From: Sphingopyxis sp. USTB-05
GTDB lineage: Bacteria; Pseudomonadota; Alphaproteobacteria; Sphingomonadales; Sphingomonadaceae
NCBI RefSeq assembly: GCF_023822045.1
Contig: NZ_CP084712.1
Location: 1,054,001-1,118,000 of the forward strand
Direction: 5' to 3'
Length of the DNA: 64,000 nucleotides
Shown: in pieces, positions 17,794-26,766 of the stretch
How positions within the stretch are numbered: the first letter of the stretch is position 1
Layout of the letters: the number at the start of each line of letters is the position of its first letter
Notes under the pieces: generated by a model
Told to the model about the DNA's origin: nothing
Seen by the model: the letters and a program-made list of their open reading frames with translations, nothing else
The model's database searches: none
Translations under genes and position numbers: made by a program

Positions 17794-19852
17794 GGTCGGC
17801 TTCGATGCCGCCGGATATGTGAATTTGATATTCCCCGGGCTCGATTTTCCATTCGTGATCATGTTCGTCACGATAGCGAAGGTCGGCGATTTTGATTTGC
17901 ATCGCGATCGTTCGCGTCTCGCCGGGGGCGAGCGAAACGCGGGAAAAGGCTTTCAGCGCCAGCGGCCAGCGCTCGATCGCGCCGGGATATTTGATGTGAC
18001 AGAGGACAGTCTCGTCGCCGGAGCGTTCTCCGACATTGGCTACCGCGACCGAAATACCCACGCTGTCGCCGGAAACCGAAGCCCGCAATGCGCGACGGGC
18101 GAAGCGCGTGTAGCTGAGGCCATGACCGAAGGGGTAGCGCGGCTCGGTGCCGTCGCGCGCCAGCTTTGCATAGCCGTGCCAATAGTCATAGGTGATCGCG
18201 TTGGCGTCGCGATCGAAATGGGGATAATCGCCGGCATCGCGCGCCACTGTGAAGGGGAGGCGGCCGGAGGGGCTGACGTCGCCGAACAATATGTCGGCCA
18301 GCGCATTGCCGCCTTCCATGCCTGCGTAGAATGTCTGGAGGATCGCCGACGCTTGCGCGCGCCAGCCCTCGACTAGCACGGCGGAGCCCGCGACAATCGC
18401 AACGACGACGGGCGTTCCCGTCGCCGCGACGGCTTCGATCAGGGCGACCTGTTCGGCGGGCAGTTCGAGCGAGAGGCGGTCGCCACCGATCGCCGGACGC
18501 CCACCGCGGCCGTCGTCTTCCTGTCCCAGCGTGATGTCGCCCGGGATATATTCGCCTTCCTCGCGCGCGGTATAGCCGGCGACGATCAGTGCGACATCGG
18601 CGGCGCGCGCTGCGGCCACCGCGGCGTCGATGTCGTCCTCGTCACCCGTTTGGATGGCATCGGGGCCGAGCCTGGCGCGGAGCGCATCGAGCGGGGTGAC
18701 GACATAGGGCGGACGCACGCGGCTCGATCCCATGTCGCCGGTATTGGGAAGCTCGGCCAGCCGGCCGAGAACGGCGATCCGGCGCAGTTTGCTACGGTCG
18801 AGTGGCAGCACACCGTCATTTTCGAGCAGGACGATCGACTTTTGGGCGGCTTCGCGCGCGAGCGCGACATGCTCGGGCGATGCGACCAACTCGGCGGGAT
18901 ATTCGGTCAGCGGATCGGCGGCGCAGGCGAAGCGATATTGCGTGCGCAGGATGTTGCGGCACGCGCGGTCGATCACGAAGGGGGCGACATGGCCTGCCTC
19001 GACCGCCGCAATCAGCTTGTCGCCCAGGATTTGCGGTTCGGGATTCTCGATGTCGAGTCCGGCGGCGACGGCATAGGGTTTGTAGAGGCCCATCACCCAG
19101 TCCGAATGGACAAAGCCCGAAAAGCCCCATTCGCCGCGCAATATGTCGGTCAGCAGGCCGTGGTGCTGACCGCAATATTCGCCGTTAAACTTGTTGTACG
19201 CGCTCATAACGGTGGCGACGCCCGCATCGAGCGCGGTCTTGAAATGCGGCAGATAGATTTCGTGGAGCGCACGCTCGCTCACCTGCACATCGACCTTGAA
19301 GCGCGCATTCTCCATCGAATTCAGTGCGAAATGCTTGACCGTGGCGATCACATTTTGCGTCTGGATGCCGACGCCCAGTGCTGCGCCCATCGCGCCTAGA
19401 TGATGCGGGTCTTCGCCATAGGTTTCCTGCGCGCGGCCCCACGCGGGATGGCGCAGGATATTGATGCAGACGGCGCCCGAAAGGTCGCAGTCCTGCGCAC
19501 GGATTTCCTTGCCCATCGCCTCGCCGATCCGCATTTCGAGGTCGGTGTCGAAGGTCGCGCCGCGCGCCATCGTGCAAGGGAAACAGGTGCTCTGGCCGCG
19601 CGCAACGCCGCGCGGGCCGTCGGTGAACCACAGGGGCGGGACGCCTAGACGCTCGATCCCGCTGCCAGCGCGATAGGGGCGTGCGCCCCACAGCCGGTCG
19701 TCGGCCATGAATTCCTGGAAAAAGCCACGGCCTGACAGCATGCCTACTTTTTCGGCGAGCGTCGCCTGCGCCATGATCGCATCGACCGTGTCGGCGATCC
19801 ATTCGTCCGAAGCGCCGCGGCGGGGCGCGAAATCAAATTGCTGATCGCTCAT
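17771..19852 (-). CDS. Glycoside hydrolase family 3 beta-glycosidase, cytoplasmic
   Basis: This 693-residue GH3 enzyme has the standard three domains: a TIM barrel (about 1-300, with the substrate motif TDGPRG and the KHF motif near 173), an alpha/beta sandwich (about 330-530) and a C-terminal FnIII-like domain. The nucleophile should be D251 in HSDW. The start at 19852 lies one base after the stop of the transporter gene; the longer in-frame start would overlap that gene. There is no signal peptide, so it acts on a glycoside imported intact. GH3 covers beta-glucosidase, xylosidase and others, so the sugar is not fixed by sequence. Confidence 0.92.
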   Translation of the reverse strand: MSDQQFDFAPRRGASDEWIADTVDAIMAQATLAEKVGMLSGRGFFQEFMADDRLWGARPYRAGSGIERLGVPPLWFTDGPRGVARGQSTCFPCTMARGATFDTDLEMRIGEAMGKEIRAQDCDLSGAVCINILRHPAWGRAQETYGEDPHHLGAMGAALGVGIQTQNVIATVKHFALNSMENARFKVDVQVSERALHEIYLPHFKTALDAGVATVMSAYNKFNGEYCGQHHGLLTDILRGEWGFSGFVHSDWVMGLYKPYAVAAGLDIENPEPQILGDKLIAAVEAGHVAPFVIDRACRNILRTQYRFACAADPLTEYPAELVASPEHVALAREAAQKSIVLLENDGVLPLDRSKLRRIAVLGRLAELPNTGDMGSSRVRPPYVVTPLDALRARLGPDAIQTGDEDDIDAAVAAARAADVALIVAGYTAREEGEYIPGDITLGQEDDGRGGRPAIGGDRLSLELPAEQVALIEAVAATGTPVVVAIVAGSAVLVEGWRAQASAILQTFYAGMEGGNALADILFGDVSPSGRLPFTVARDAGDYPHFDRDANAITYDYWHGYAKLARDGTEPRYPFGHGLSYTRFARRALRASVSGDSVGISVAVANVGERSGDETVLCHIKYPGAIERWPLALKAFSRVSLAPGETRTIAMQIKIADLRYRDEHDHEWKIEPGEYQIHISGGIEADLKASVRL

Positions 19853-19853
19853 G

Positions 19854-21269
19854 TCATTTGTCCATATTTGTCGTGGAGGGGCCCCCGCGGCGGCGTGCAT
19901 TGCGCCATCCGATCGCACGGACGAGGCGCGCGTGGGTACGCGTGTCGAGGGGATAGAAATGGATGAACAGCCCGGCGCCGATGGCCATCATCGCCGGAAC
20001 GATCGTGGCGAAACCACGGATGCTGGTCAGCGCCTCGGGAGTTTGCGGTGCGTTGGGAACATAGCCGATGATGTCGAGCAGGATGCCGATCAGGCCGGTA
20101 CCGACACCCAGCGCCACCTTCTGGGTAAAGGCGAGGAAACCGACGAGAGCACCCTCTGCCCGCAGGCCGGTTTGCCATTCGCCGACCTCGACCGTGTCGG
20201 GTAGCATCGACCAGAAGGTCAGGACGAAGGCGGCGTTGCCGACCCCAGTGAGTCCGAGCAGGCCATAAAGTAGTGGTCCCGCCTTTGGCGCGAGGGCGAA
20301 GATCAGGATATTCGCGGTCGCGCTGATCGCGATCCCGCTGAGCCACACCGCGCGTTTTCCGATGCGCTGCGTCAGCTTGACCCACAACAGCATCGACAGC
20401 GCGGCGGCCGCCAATGAAACCGTCAGGCCGATCGTAATCGTCTCCTCCGATCCGGCATAATATTTCATGTAATAGAGGAGCGCCTTGCCGCCCATCGCAT
20501 AACCGATCGAACCCACCAGCGTCGCGCCGAGCAGCAACAGGAACACGCGGTTCGACCGCACCGCGCCGAGCATCGCGCCAAAGGTCGGATGTGCGTCGGG
20601 CGCCTCGCCGATCGCTTCGCGGGTTTTCCTGAAGCAGTTGAGCAGGACCAGTGTCGCTATGGCCGCGTAAAGCGCCGCAACCCATAGAAACCCTTCGCGT
20701 CCGCCGCCGAAGCGGGCGACGAGCGGCAACGTCGCGGCGGCGAGGAACAGTCCTGTCAGGATCGCGAACAACATGCGCGCGCCGGCAAGACGCGACCGCG
20801 CGAGCGAGTCAGCGCTCATCCGGGCTGACAGTGCCACAAAGGGGATGTTCACGACGGTGTAGACTGTGCGGAACAGGATATGCGTCGCGAGGCAGAAGGC
20901 GGCGAGGGCGTTGCCCGACAGTCCCAGCGGCAGGAACATCGCTATAAACGCAAATGCGAGCAGCGGTGCGCCGAACAACAGATAGGGGCGATAGCTGCCG
21001 AAGCGGCTGCGCGTGCGACTGGCTATCACGCCCATCGCGGGGTCGGTGATACCTTCCCAGACGAGCGCCGCCATGATGATCAAACCGGCGACCGAGGCCG
21101 AGAGCCCGAGCACGTCGGTGTAGAAATAGAGCAGGAACAGCGAGCAGAAGGTGAAGTAGAGATTGAAGGCAAGGTCGCCCGAACCATAGGCCACGACCTC
21201 TCCGGTCGATAGGCGCGGCTGTTCCATGGAAGCGGGCGGTCTTACCGTCCCGCCGCTGACATCGGCCAT
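19854..21269 (-). CDS. GPH-family glycoside/sugar:cation symporter (MFS)
   Basis: This 471-residue, roughly twelve-helix protein belongs to the glycoside-pentoside-hexuronide family. Conserved pieces are VYTVVNIPFVALSARMS near 120-136, WEGITDPAMG near 50-60 and, in the second half, LTGVGNAAFVLTFWSMLPDTVE with the acidic residues of the cation site. It is the first gene of a two-gene unit with the GH3 enzyme (1-bp gap). A TTATCCA-N2-TGGATAA palindrome lies 61 bp before its start, so TetR-type repression is likely. It probably imports a disaccharide or glycoside for the GH3 enzyme. Confidence 0.92.
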   Translation of the reverse strand: MADVSGGTVRPPASMEQPRLSTGEVVAYGSGDLAFNLYFTFCSLFLLYFYTDVLGLSASVAGLIIMAALVWEGITDPAMGVIASRTRSRFGSYRPYLLFGAPLLAFAFIAMFLPLGLSGNALAAFCLATHILFRTVYTVVNIPFVALSARMSADSLARSRLAGARMLFAILTGLFLAAATLPLVARFGGGREGFLWVAALYAAIATLVLLNCFRKTREAIGEAPDAHPTFGAMLGAVRSNRVFLLLLGATLVGSIGYAMGGKALLYYMKYYAGSEETITIGLTVSLAAAALSMLLWVKLTQRIGKRAVWLSGIAISATANILIFALAPKAGPLLYGLLGLTGVGNAAFVLTFWSMLPDTVEVGEWQTGLRAEGALVGFLAFTQKVALGVGTGLIGILLDIIGYVPNAPQTPEALTSIRGFATIVPAMMAIGAGLFIHFYPLDTRTHARLVRAIGWRNARRRGGPSTTNMDK

Positions 21270-21329
21270 GATTGTCTCTCCCTCTTTTTTCGGGAGCTTA
21301 TCGCAACGAAATTCGCCTGTCTCTAATTT

Positions 21330-21345
21330 TTATCCAGATGGATAA
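21330..21345. promoter_or_regulatory. Palindromic operator upstream of the sugar transporter
   Basis: TTATCCA-GA-TGGATAA, a perfect 7-bp inverted repeat with a 2-base spacer. It abuts the tetR stop codon and lies 61 bp before the transporter start. The same palindrome with spacer AG recurs before the TBDR at 25730-25745. Site length and symmetry suit the TetR-family regulator encoded between them. Confidence 0.75.
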
Positions 21346-22005
21346 TTATTTTTGACCGGACTTTTCGATCGCCTTCAGGCCGGGCATGAACAGCGAGACA
21401 ATGGCGTCGGAATAGGCCTCTATCGTCTCGTTCGACAGCGCGTCGATCCCGTGCGTCAGCTTGGCTTCGGCGGCGAGATTGAAGATCGACTGGGCGGCAC
21501 CTGTCATCGCATAGACCATCAACGTGGGATCCACCCGCGGCATCGTCCCGTCGTCCATCAGCGCATTCCATCGCGCGAATATCCGGTCGTGGCTGGGGCG
21601 AATGAAGCTCTCCGACGCCCAGGCCAGCCGTTCGTTGTCGCGAAAGGATTCCTGAACCATCAGCCGCGCATGTTCGGGATGCTCGGCGCAATAGCGGACA
21701 TAGCGTCGAAGCGAGATTTCGAACGCCTTATATGGCGGCAGATCGGCCTCGCCGGGCTCGGCGCGCAAAATCTCGCTCATCCGGGTGAACAGCAGCCGGA
21801 CGGCCTCGCGCCACAGCTCATCCTTCGTGCCGAAATGATATTTGATCAGCCCGTGCTGGACGCCGACGCTCTCGGCAATTTCACGTATCCCGACGCCGTC
21901 GAAACCGTGGCGTGAGAATAGTTGCAGCGCTTCTTCGACAATTTTCTGCCGCGTCGCGACACCGCGGTCCTGGGCTTTTCTTTTCGGTCCCGTTTTCGAC
22001 TGCAA
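21346..22005 (-). CDS. TetR-family transcriptional regulator
   Basis: This 219-residue protein has an N-terminal HTH of TetR type (about 15-65; ATRQKIVEEALQLFSRHGF, then IREIAESVGVQHGLIKYHFGTKDEL) and an all-helical ligand domain. It sits between the sulfatase (73 bp upstream) and the transporter/GH3 unit on the same strand, so it could be transcribed with TBDR and sulfatase. Two palindromes, one before each unit, are its probable operators, implying autoregulated repression relieved by a transported ligand. The inducer is not known. Confidence 0.93.
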   Translation of the reverse strand: MQSKTGPKRKAQDRGVATRQKIVEEALQLFSRHGFDGVGIREIAESVGVQHGLIKYHFGTKDELWREAVRLLFTRMSEILRAEPGEADLPPYKAFEISLRRYVRYCAEHPEHARLMVQESFRDNERLAWASESFIRPSHDRIFARWNALMDDGTMPRVDPTLMVYAMTGAAQSIFNLAAEAKLTHGIDALSNETIEAYSDAIVSLFMPGLKAIEKSGQK

Positions 22006-22078
22006 TCTGTTTGCCCCGGATTTGAATCAACTGGATACCAATACCAGCGACGGGCCGGCACAGGCAATGACGGATGGA

Positions 22079-23455
22079 TCAGGGCAGGGTCTTCCCGCCG
22101 GGAAGCCGGTCGGGCTCCTTCTTGCGCCCCAGCGGTTCGTACGTCTGACGATATTGGTCGAAGCGTGCGCGCATATCCTTCACGACATCGGGATGGCGCG
22201 TCGCCAGATTATAATCCTCGCTGGGGTCGCTGCGCACGTCGAAGAGGAGGTTGGCGCCGATGCGCGCGAGTGGCAGGTCATATTCGCGGTAGTAACTGCG
22301 CGCGACGAATTTCCAGCGGTCGGTGCGGATTGCCGCGACCTTTTCATTATCGAACAGGATCAGCGCGTCATGGGGGCTGGCCGCGCCCTTCTGCCACACT
22401 GCGCTGATGTCCTTGCCGTCGACGATCAGCCCCTTGGGAAGCGGCTTGCCGGCAAGCGCTGCGAAGGTTGGCAGCAGGTCGAAATTCATCGTGATCGCGT
22501 TGCTGCGACTGCCTGCGGGAATGCGGCCGGGCGCCCATGCGACGAAGGGAACGCGGTATCCGCCGTCCCATCCCGCGCCGCCCTTGCGATCGCGCAGCGC
22601 GCCCGCTGATCCTTCGAACCAAGGGCCATTGTCCGAGGTGACGATGACATAGGTGTCGTTCTGAAGGTTCAGCCGCTCGAGCTGCTCGCGCAGACGGCCG
22701 AGCTCGGAATCGACCTCCTCGACGACGTCGCCATAATCGCCCGCGGGCGAATGACCGGCATGTTCCTTGCTCGGATGAAGCGGAATATGCGGCGCGGTCA
22801 GCGCCAGCATCAGGAAGAAGGGTCGGCTCTGGTTCGTTTCGACGAAGTCACCCGCACGCGCGAAGAAGCGTCGCGTCAGCGCTACCATGTCGACGTCTTC
22901 CTGCGTGAATTCAACGCCCTTGCCCGCAGTGTAGAGCGACAGCGGCTTCATGTCGTGGCTGTAAGGGAGTCCGAAGAACAGGTCGAAACCCTGCACCGTC
23001 GGCGGCCAATAGGGCGGCGTGTGGCCGAGGTGCCATTTGCCGATCAGCGCCGAGACATAGTCACGGCCGAGAACCTCGGGGATCGTCACCTCATCGGGCG
23101 GCAGGCCGTTGGTGTCGTTCGCCTGGATCACCTGCCAGGCAAGACCGGTGCGGATCGGATAGCGGCCGGTGAGCAGGCCGGCGCGCGACGGGGTGCAGAT
23201 ATTGGCCGACGCATAGGCATCGGTCATCAGCAACCCGTCGGCGGCAAGCCGGTCGATGTTCGGCGTGCGGATCGCGCGCGAGCCATTGGCGCCGATGTCA
23301 CCATATCCAAGGTCGTCGGCGAGGACGACGATGAAGTTCGGCGGGCGCTTACGCGCCGCCGGGGCTTTCGACTTCGCGAGCGCGAGGGTCGAAACACCCC
23401 CCGCGCCCGCCAGCGCCAGTGCGGCCAACAGGCTGCGGCGATCGAGCGTGTTCAT
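22079..23455 (-). CDS. Sulfatase of the FGly (type I) family, exported
   Basis: This 458-residue sulfatase has a twin-arginine-like signal peptide (DRRSLLAALALAGAGG). Metal ligands D47 and D48 are in LADDLGYGD. The activation motif is C87-T-P-S-R91, where C87 must be converted to formylglycine by a maturase encoded elsewhere. It should hydrolyse sulfate esters of sugars or phenols in the periplasm. Its ATG shares one base with the TBDR stop (TGATG), a tight coupling that links sulfate-ester uptake to desulfation. Confidence 0.93.
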   Translation of the reverse strand: MNTLDRRSLLAALALAGAGGVSTLALAKSKAPAARKRPPNFIVVLADDLGYGDIGANGSRAIRTPNIDRLAADGLLMTDAYASANICTPSRAGLLTGRYPIRTGLAWQVIQANDTNGLPPDEVTIPEVLGRDYVSALIGKWHLGHTPPYWPPTVQGFDLFFGLPYSHDMKPLSLYTAGKGVEFTQEDVDMVALTRRFFARAGDFVETNQSRPFFLMLALTAPHIPLHPSKEHAGHSPAGDYGDVVEEVDSELGRLREQLERLNLQNDTYVIVTSDNGPWFEGSAGALRDRKGGAGWDGGYRVPFVAWAPGRIPAGSRSNAITMNFDLLPTFAALAGKPLPKGLIVDGKDISAVWQKGAASPHDALILFDNEKVAAIRTDRWKFVARSYYREYDLPLARIGANLLFDVRSDPSEDYNLATRHPDVVKDMRARFDQYRQTYEPLGRKKEPDRLPGGKTLP

Positions 23456-25710
23456 CAGAACCGATACTCCACGGTGGCGCCGAACTGGCGCGCGGCGGTT
23501 GACGGGAAGAATTGCGACTGGCCGCCGGTGTCGAGCGGCGTGTCATAGATCAGCTCGACGAAGCTCTTGTCGGTCAGATTCTTGCCCCAGATCCACGCCC
23601 GCATCCGGTCGCCGGGCAGCGCGAAGCCCAGCTGCGCATCGAGCAACCCATAAGCCTTTTGCACCGATTTCGGATCAAGGTCGAGCGCGGTAAAGGTCTT
23701 GCCGCGATAGGCGTATGACAGCTGGCCGAACACGCTCGCGCCCGCCGCCGTGACCTCGGTTTCGTAGCGGGCCGTGGCGTTCGCTGTGACCTTGGGCGCG
23801 TTTGCGAGTTCCTTGCCGGTGAGATTCTGCCGCGCCTGGCCGCCCGAAACGATGCAGCCCTGCGCCACCGTCTGGCCGAAATAGCAGGGCGCGCCCGCAA
23901 AGTCGGTATATTCGGCTTTGGTGTAGGCCGCGCCGCCCATCAGCGTGAACCCGCCCCCTGCTTTGATGTTGATGTCGGCCTCGACACCGCGCGTGCGCAG
24001 CGAACCTGCGTTGATGACGTCGAACACCAGCGTTCCGGTGTCCGAAACCCCGATCGCCTGCGCCTGGAAATCGTCGAAATCGGTGCTGAAGAAGGCGATG
24101 TTGAAGCGGACGCGGCGATCGAACAATTCGGTCTTGGCGCCGATTTCATAGGAGGTCGGGATTTCGGGTTCGACCGTGCGCAACACGGTTGAGTCCTGCA
24201 GCGCGTTGAAGCCGCCGCCCTTGAATCCGCGCGCGACGCTGCCGTAGAGCGTAACCTCTTCGGTGGGGCGGAACTGAGCGCCGAGGCGCCAGGTCCACGC
24301 GCCGTCGACGCGCTTCGACTTCTGGTCGACGCGCGGCCCCAGCAAGACCGTGCCCGGATTGGGGAAGCGACGGAAATGCGTGTTCAGCCGCTCGACGGTG
24401 TATCGCAGTCCGCCAAAGACGTTGAACCGGTCGCTGAGGTGATAGGTCGCATCGGCGAAGGCCGCGAAATTCTGCGTATAGTTCTCGACCAAGATAGCGC
24501 GCGACAATTGGACGCCGGGAGGCAGGGTCTGATCGAACGTCCCCTGCTGCGAATTGCCCAGTTCATAGTCCTGATTGAACAGGAACAGCCCGCCGACCCA
24601 TTCGAGCGGCTGGCCCGAGGGTGAGGTCAGGCGCAGTTCCTGCGTGAACTGACGCTGATGGCTGTCGCCATTGTTGATGTTGAGCGCCGGCGTCGGGCGC
24701 TGGTCGGCGTCATTATTGTCGACGGCATCCCACCAGCGCAGGCCGGTGATCGACGTCAGCGTGATCCCGCTTGCGCTTTCGACATCGACCTGCACCGATC
24801 CGCCATAGGTTTCCTGCCGGATGAAGGTGTCGCCGTCGAGCGCAACCTCGCGATTGTTCGGGCCGGGGACGATGCCCGCGGCGGTCACCTGGGTCCGGAC
24901 CCGCGCATTGTTGCCGAAGCTGCGGATCGTCCACATGCAACACGCAGCATCGCGCGACGAATAGTCGCCCGCCACGAGGACGCGGATATTGTCGGCGGGC
25001 TCCCAGAGCAGCTTGGCGCGACCGCCCCATTCGTCGCGATCGTTGAGCTTGCTGTCATCGAAGACGTTGCGGATATAGCCGTCGCGCTTGGTCAGATAGG
25101 CCGACGCGCGGAAGGCGAGATTCTGGGTGATGCCGCCGGTGACCGTCCCGCGCAGCACGAACTCGTCAAACTCGCCATAGGTCGCCTGCACCCGCCCGCC
25201 CCAGGTGTAACTGGGATCGGTGGTGACGATATTGAGTACGCCGGCCGACGCATTCTTGCCGAACAACGTGCCTTGCGGACCGCGCAGCACTTCAACGCGC
25301 TGGATATCGAACAGGTCGGTCATGCCCGCGCCCTGTCGCCCGATCGGTACGCCGTCGATGACGATCCCGACCGAACCCTCGATCGCCGAGGAGAAATTGT
25401 TCGTGCCGATGCCCCGGATCGCAATCCCCGCGCCGCGCGGGTTGTTGCTGCCCTGGAACGAGAAGTTCGGGGTCGTCGTCTGAAGCTGCGAAATTTCGGT
25501 GATGTTGCGGTCGCTAAGCTGCTCCCCGCTCAAAACGGCAACCGATAGCGGAACGTCCTGCAATGACTGTTCGCGCTTTTGCGCGGTCACGACGATCTCG
25601 TCGCCGCCGGCAGCTTCGGCCGCCGGATCGGGCAGCGGAGCGCTTTCTTGCGCATAAGCCCCGCTTGCGAGCAGCGTCGACCCCATCAACGCCACGATAA
25701 TGCTCTTCAT
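23455..25710 (-). CDS. TonB-dependent outer-membrane receptor for a glycoside or sulfate ester
   Basis: The start MKSIIVALMG at 25710 fits AAAGGGAGG spaced 7 bases away; the two earlier in-frame ATGs are too close to or upstream of that site. The 751-residue protein has a signal peptide ending SGAYAQ, a TonB box-like EIVVTAQKREQSLQDVP, a plug with IAIRGIGTN and VEVLRGPQGTLFGKNASAG, a barrel, and a C-terminal F (VEYRF). It is of the sphingomonad PlugB-type. It forms one unit with the sulfatase, and the operator at 25730-25745 covers its probable -10. Confidence 0.93.
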   Translation of the reverse strand: MKSIIVALMGSTLLASGAYAQESAPLPDPAAEAAGGDEIVVTAQKREQSLQDVPLSVAVLSGEQLSDRNITEISQLQTTTPNFSFQGSNNPRGAGIAIRGIGTNNFSSAIEGSVGIVIDGVPIGRQGAGMTDLFDIQRVEVLRGPQGTLFGKNASAGVLNIVTTDPSYTWGGRVQATYGEFDEFVLRGTVTGGITQNLAFRASAYLTKRDGYIRNVFDDSKLNDRDEWGGRAKLLWEPADNIRVLVAGDYSSRDAACCMWTIRSFGNNARVRTQVTAAGIVPGPNNREVALDGDTFIRQETYGGSVQVDVESASGITLTSITGLRWWDAVDNNDADQRPTPALNINNGDSHQRQFTQELRLTSPSGQPLEWVGGLFLFNQDYELGNSQQGTFDQTLPPGVQLSRAILVENYTQNFAAFADATYHLSDRFNVFGGLRYTVERLNTHFRRFPNPGTVLLGPRVDQKSKRVDGAWTWRLGAQFRPTEEVTLYGSVARGFKGGGFNALQDSTVLRTVEPEIPTSYEIGAKTELFDRRVRFNIAFFSTDFDDFQAQAIGVSDTGTLVFDVINAGSLRTRGVEADINIKAGGGFTLMGGAAYTKAEYTDFAGAPCYFGQTVAQGCIVSGGQARQNLTGKELANAPKVTANATARYETEVTAAGASVFGQLSYAYRGKTFTALDLDPKSVQKAYGLLDAQLGFALPGDRMRAWIWGKNLTDKSFVELIYDTPLDTGGQSQFFPSTAARQFGATVEYRF

Positions 25711-25729
25711 CGACATCCTCCCTTTATAT

Positions 25730-25768
25730 TTATCCAAGTGGATAATAATTTGAGGACGGTGATGTCAA
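25730..25768 (-). promoter_or_regulatory. Promoter and palindromic operator of the TBDR-sulfatase unit
   Basis: On the minus strand there is a -35 TTGACA (25763-25768), 17 bases, then TTATCC (25740-25745) at the -10 position. The latter is the left half of TTATCCA-CT-TGGATAA (25730-25745). A repressor bound here would cover the -10 element. This is the same palindrome as at 21330-21345. Confidence 0.7.
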
Positions 25769-25853
25769 GAGCGTTTCAGGAAATCGGGCGGCGGCTTCAT
25801 CCATGTTGAGGGCCGCGCAATATGCGCTTGAGCTTGTGATACGGCTGCCGATC

Positions 25854-25891
25854 AAAAAATCGGGGCGGCGCAGGATCGCTGCGCCGCCCCG
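25854..25891 (-). terminator. Rho-independent terminator of the DUF4198 gene
   Basis: Read on the minus strand: a 13-bp perfect stem (25879-25891 with 25861-25873) and a 5-base loop, then A and six T's (25854-25860). It lies 45 bp after the DUF4198 stop. Confidence 0.85.
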
Positions 25892-25935
25892 ACGATGTAT
25901 CTTTCGGCCCGCACGCTGCGGGGCCTGCCCGGACC

Positions 25936-26583
25936 TCAGGGTGTGACGAAGGTCAGCGTGGAGACATGCACCGTGCTCGCGACGGTCTTGCCGCCCAGCG
26001 TGCGTTCGCCTGCGACCTCGTTGCTCGTCGACAGCAGATAGCGGCCTTTGCCGCGTGCGGGTGCGGTGATGACGCCCTTGTCGTCGGCCACATAGGCTTT
26101 GGTCCAGCGATCGGGATCGATCACCGTCAGCTTGGCGCCGGGCAGGGGCTTGCCCTGCCACAGGACCGCGAAACTGTTCCCGTTCGCCGTGACCGGGACG
26201 ATTTCCAGGTCGAGCGCATGGCGCGTTTCGGATCGTCCAGCGCGCGCGTGATAAACCACGCCCTGCAGCTTGCCGTCTTCGCCGGCCCAGGGTTCGAAAA
26301 CATTCTCGTCAACGAGTCGGAGGTCGCCGGTCCCGCTAACCGCAGCCTCGATATGATTGGCGCGGCGGACGAGCGACGCGGGGCGGTCGCGGCTTTCGGC
26401 GAAGAGCGTCGGCGTCTTCAGCTTGGGGAATTCGGGGTCGCCGCTTTCAGGAACGGCCTCGGCCGGCTCGCCGAGATAGATGCGAGCGGGCGCATTGCCG
26501 TCGCGCTCGATCCACACTTCGTGCGCGGTGGCGGGTGCGGCAAGAAAGCCGAGGACCATCAGAGCTGCAAAAGTCTTTTTCAT
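25936..26583 (-). CDS. DUF4198 family secreted protein, linked to iron uptake
   Basis: This 215-residue protein has a signal peptide (MKKTFAALMVLGFLAAPATAHEVW). The start at 26583 has AAAGAGG at proper spacing; the earlier ATG at 26592 touches that site. DUF4198 proteins are beta-rich periplasmic proteins usually found beside TonB receptors for metals or siderophores, and their biochemical role is not settled. A short Ig-like C-terminal segment is visible (PGAKLTVI, then YLLSTSNEVAGERT). It is divergent from a siderophore TBDR with a Fur-like palindrome between, so iron control is likely. Confidence 0.8.
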   Translation of the reverse strand: MKKTFAALMVLGFLAAPATAHEVWIERDGNAPARIYLGEPAEAVPESGDPEFPKLKTPTLFAESRDRPASLVRRANHIEAAVSGTGDLRLVDENVFEPWAGEDGKLQGVVYHARAGRSETRHALDLEIVPVTANGNSFAVLWQGKPLPGAKLTVIDPDRWTKAYVADDKGVITAPARGKGRYLLSTSNEVAGERTLGGKTVASTVHVSTLTFVTP

Positions 26584-26700
26584 TAGGGACATCCCTCTTT
26601 CCGGATGGAGCTGAAAGGTGATGCCGGGTCGCAGAGCACTCCGGCGCAAGCGTTGTGTGGCGGCCGGGGTCGGTTATTGCAAACGATTATTACTAGCTTG

Positions 26701-26723
26701 CTATTGCGAACCATTCGCTATAG
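26701..26723. promoter_or_regulatory. Fur-like box in the divergent DUF4198/TBDR promoter region
   Basis: Arms CTATTGCGAA and TTCGCTATAG around a CCA centre form an inverted repeat with one mismatch. It matches the TTGCGA-type Fur boxes of alphaproteobacteria and resembles the palindrome at 28876-28894. A related AT-rich stretch (TTGCAAACGATTATTA, from about 26677) just upstream may be a second site. It lies 43 bp before the siderophore receptor ATG. Confidence 0.65.
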
Positions 26724-26766
26724 CGGCCGCTCCCGATTGCAACAAAGATGCAAAAAGGGAAACGCC

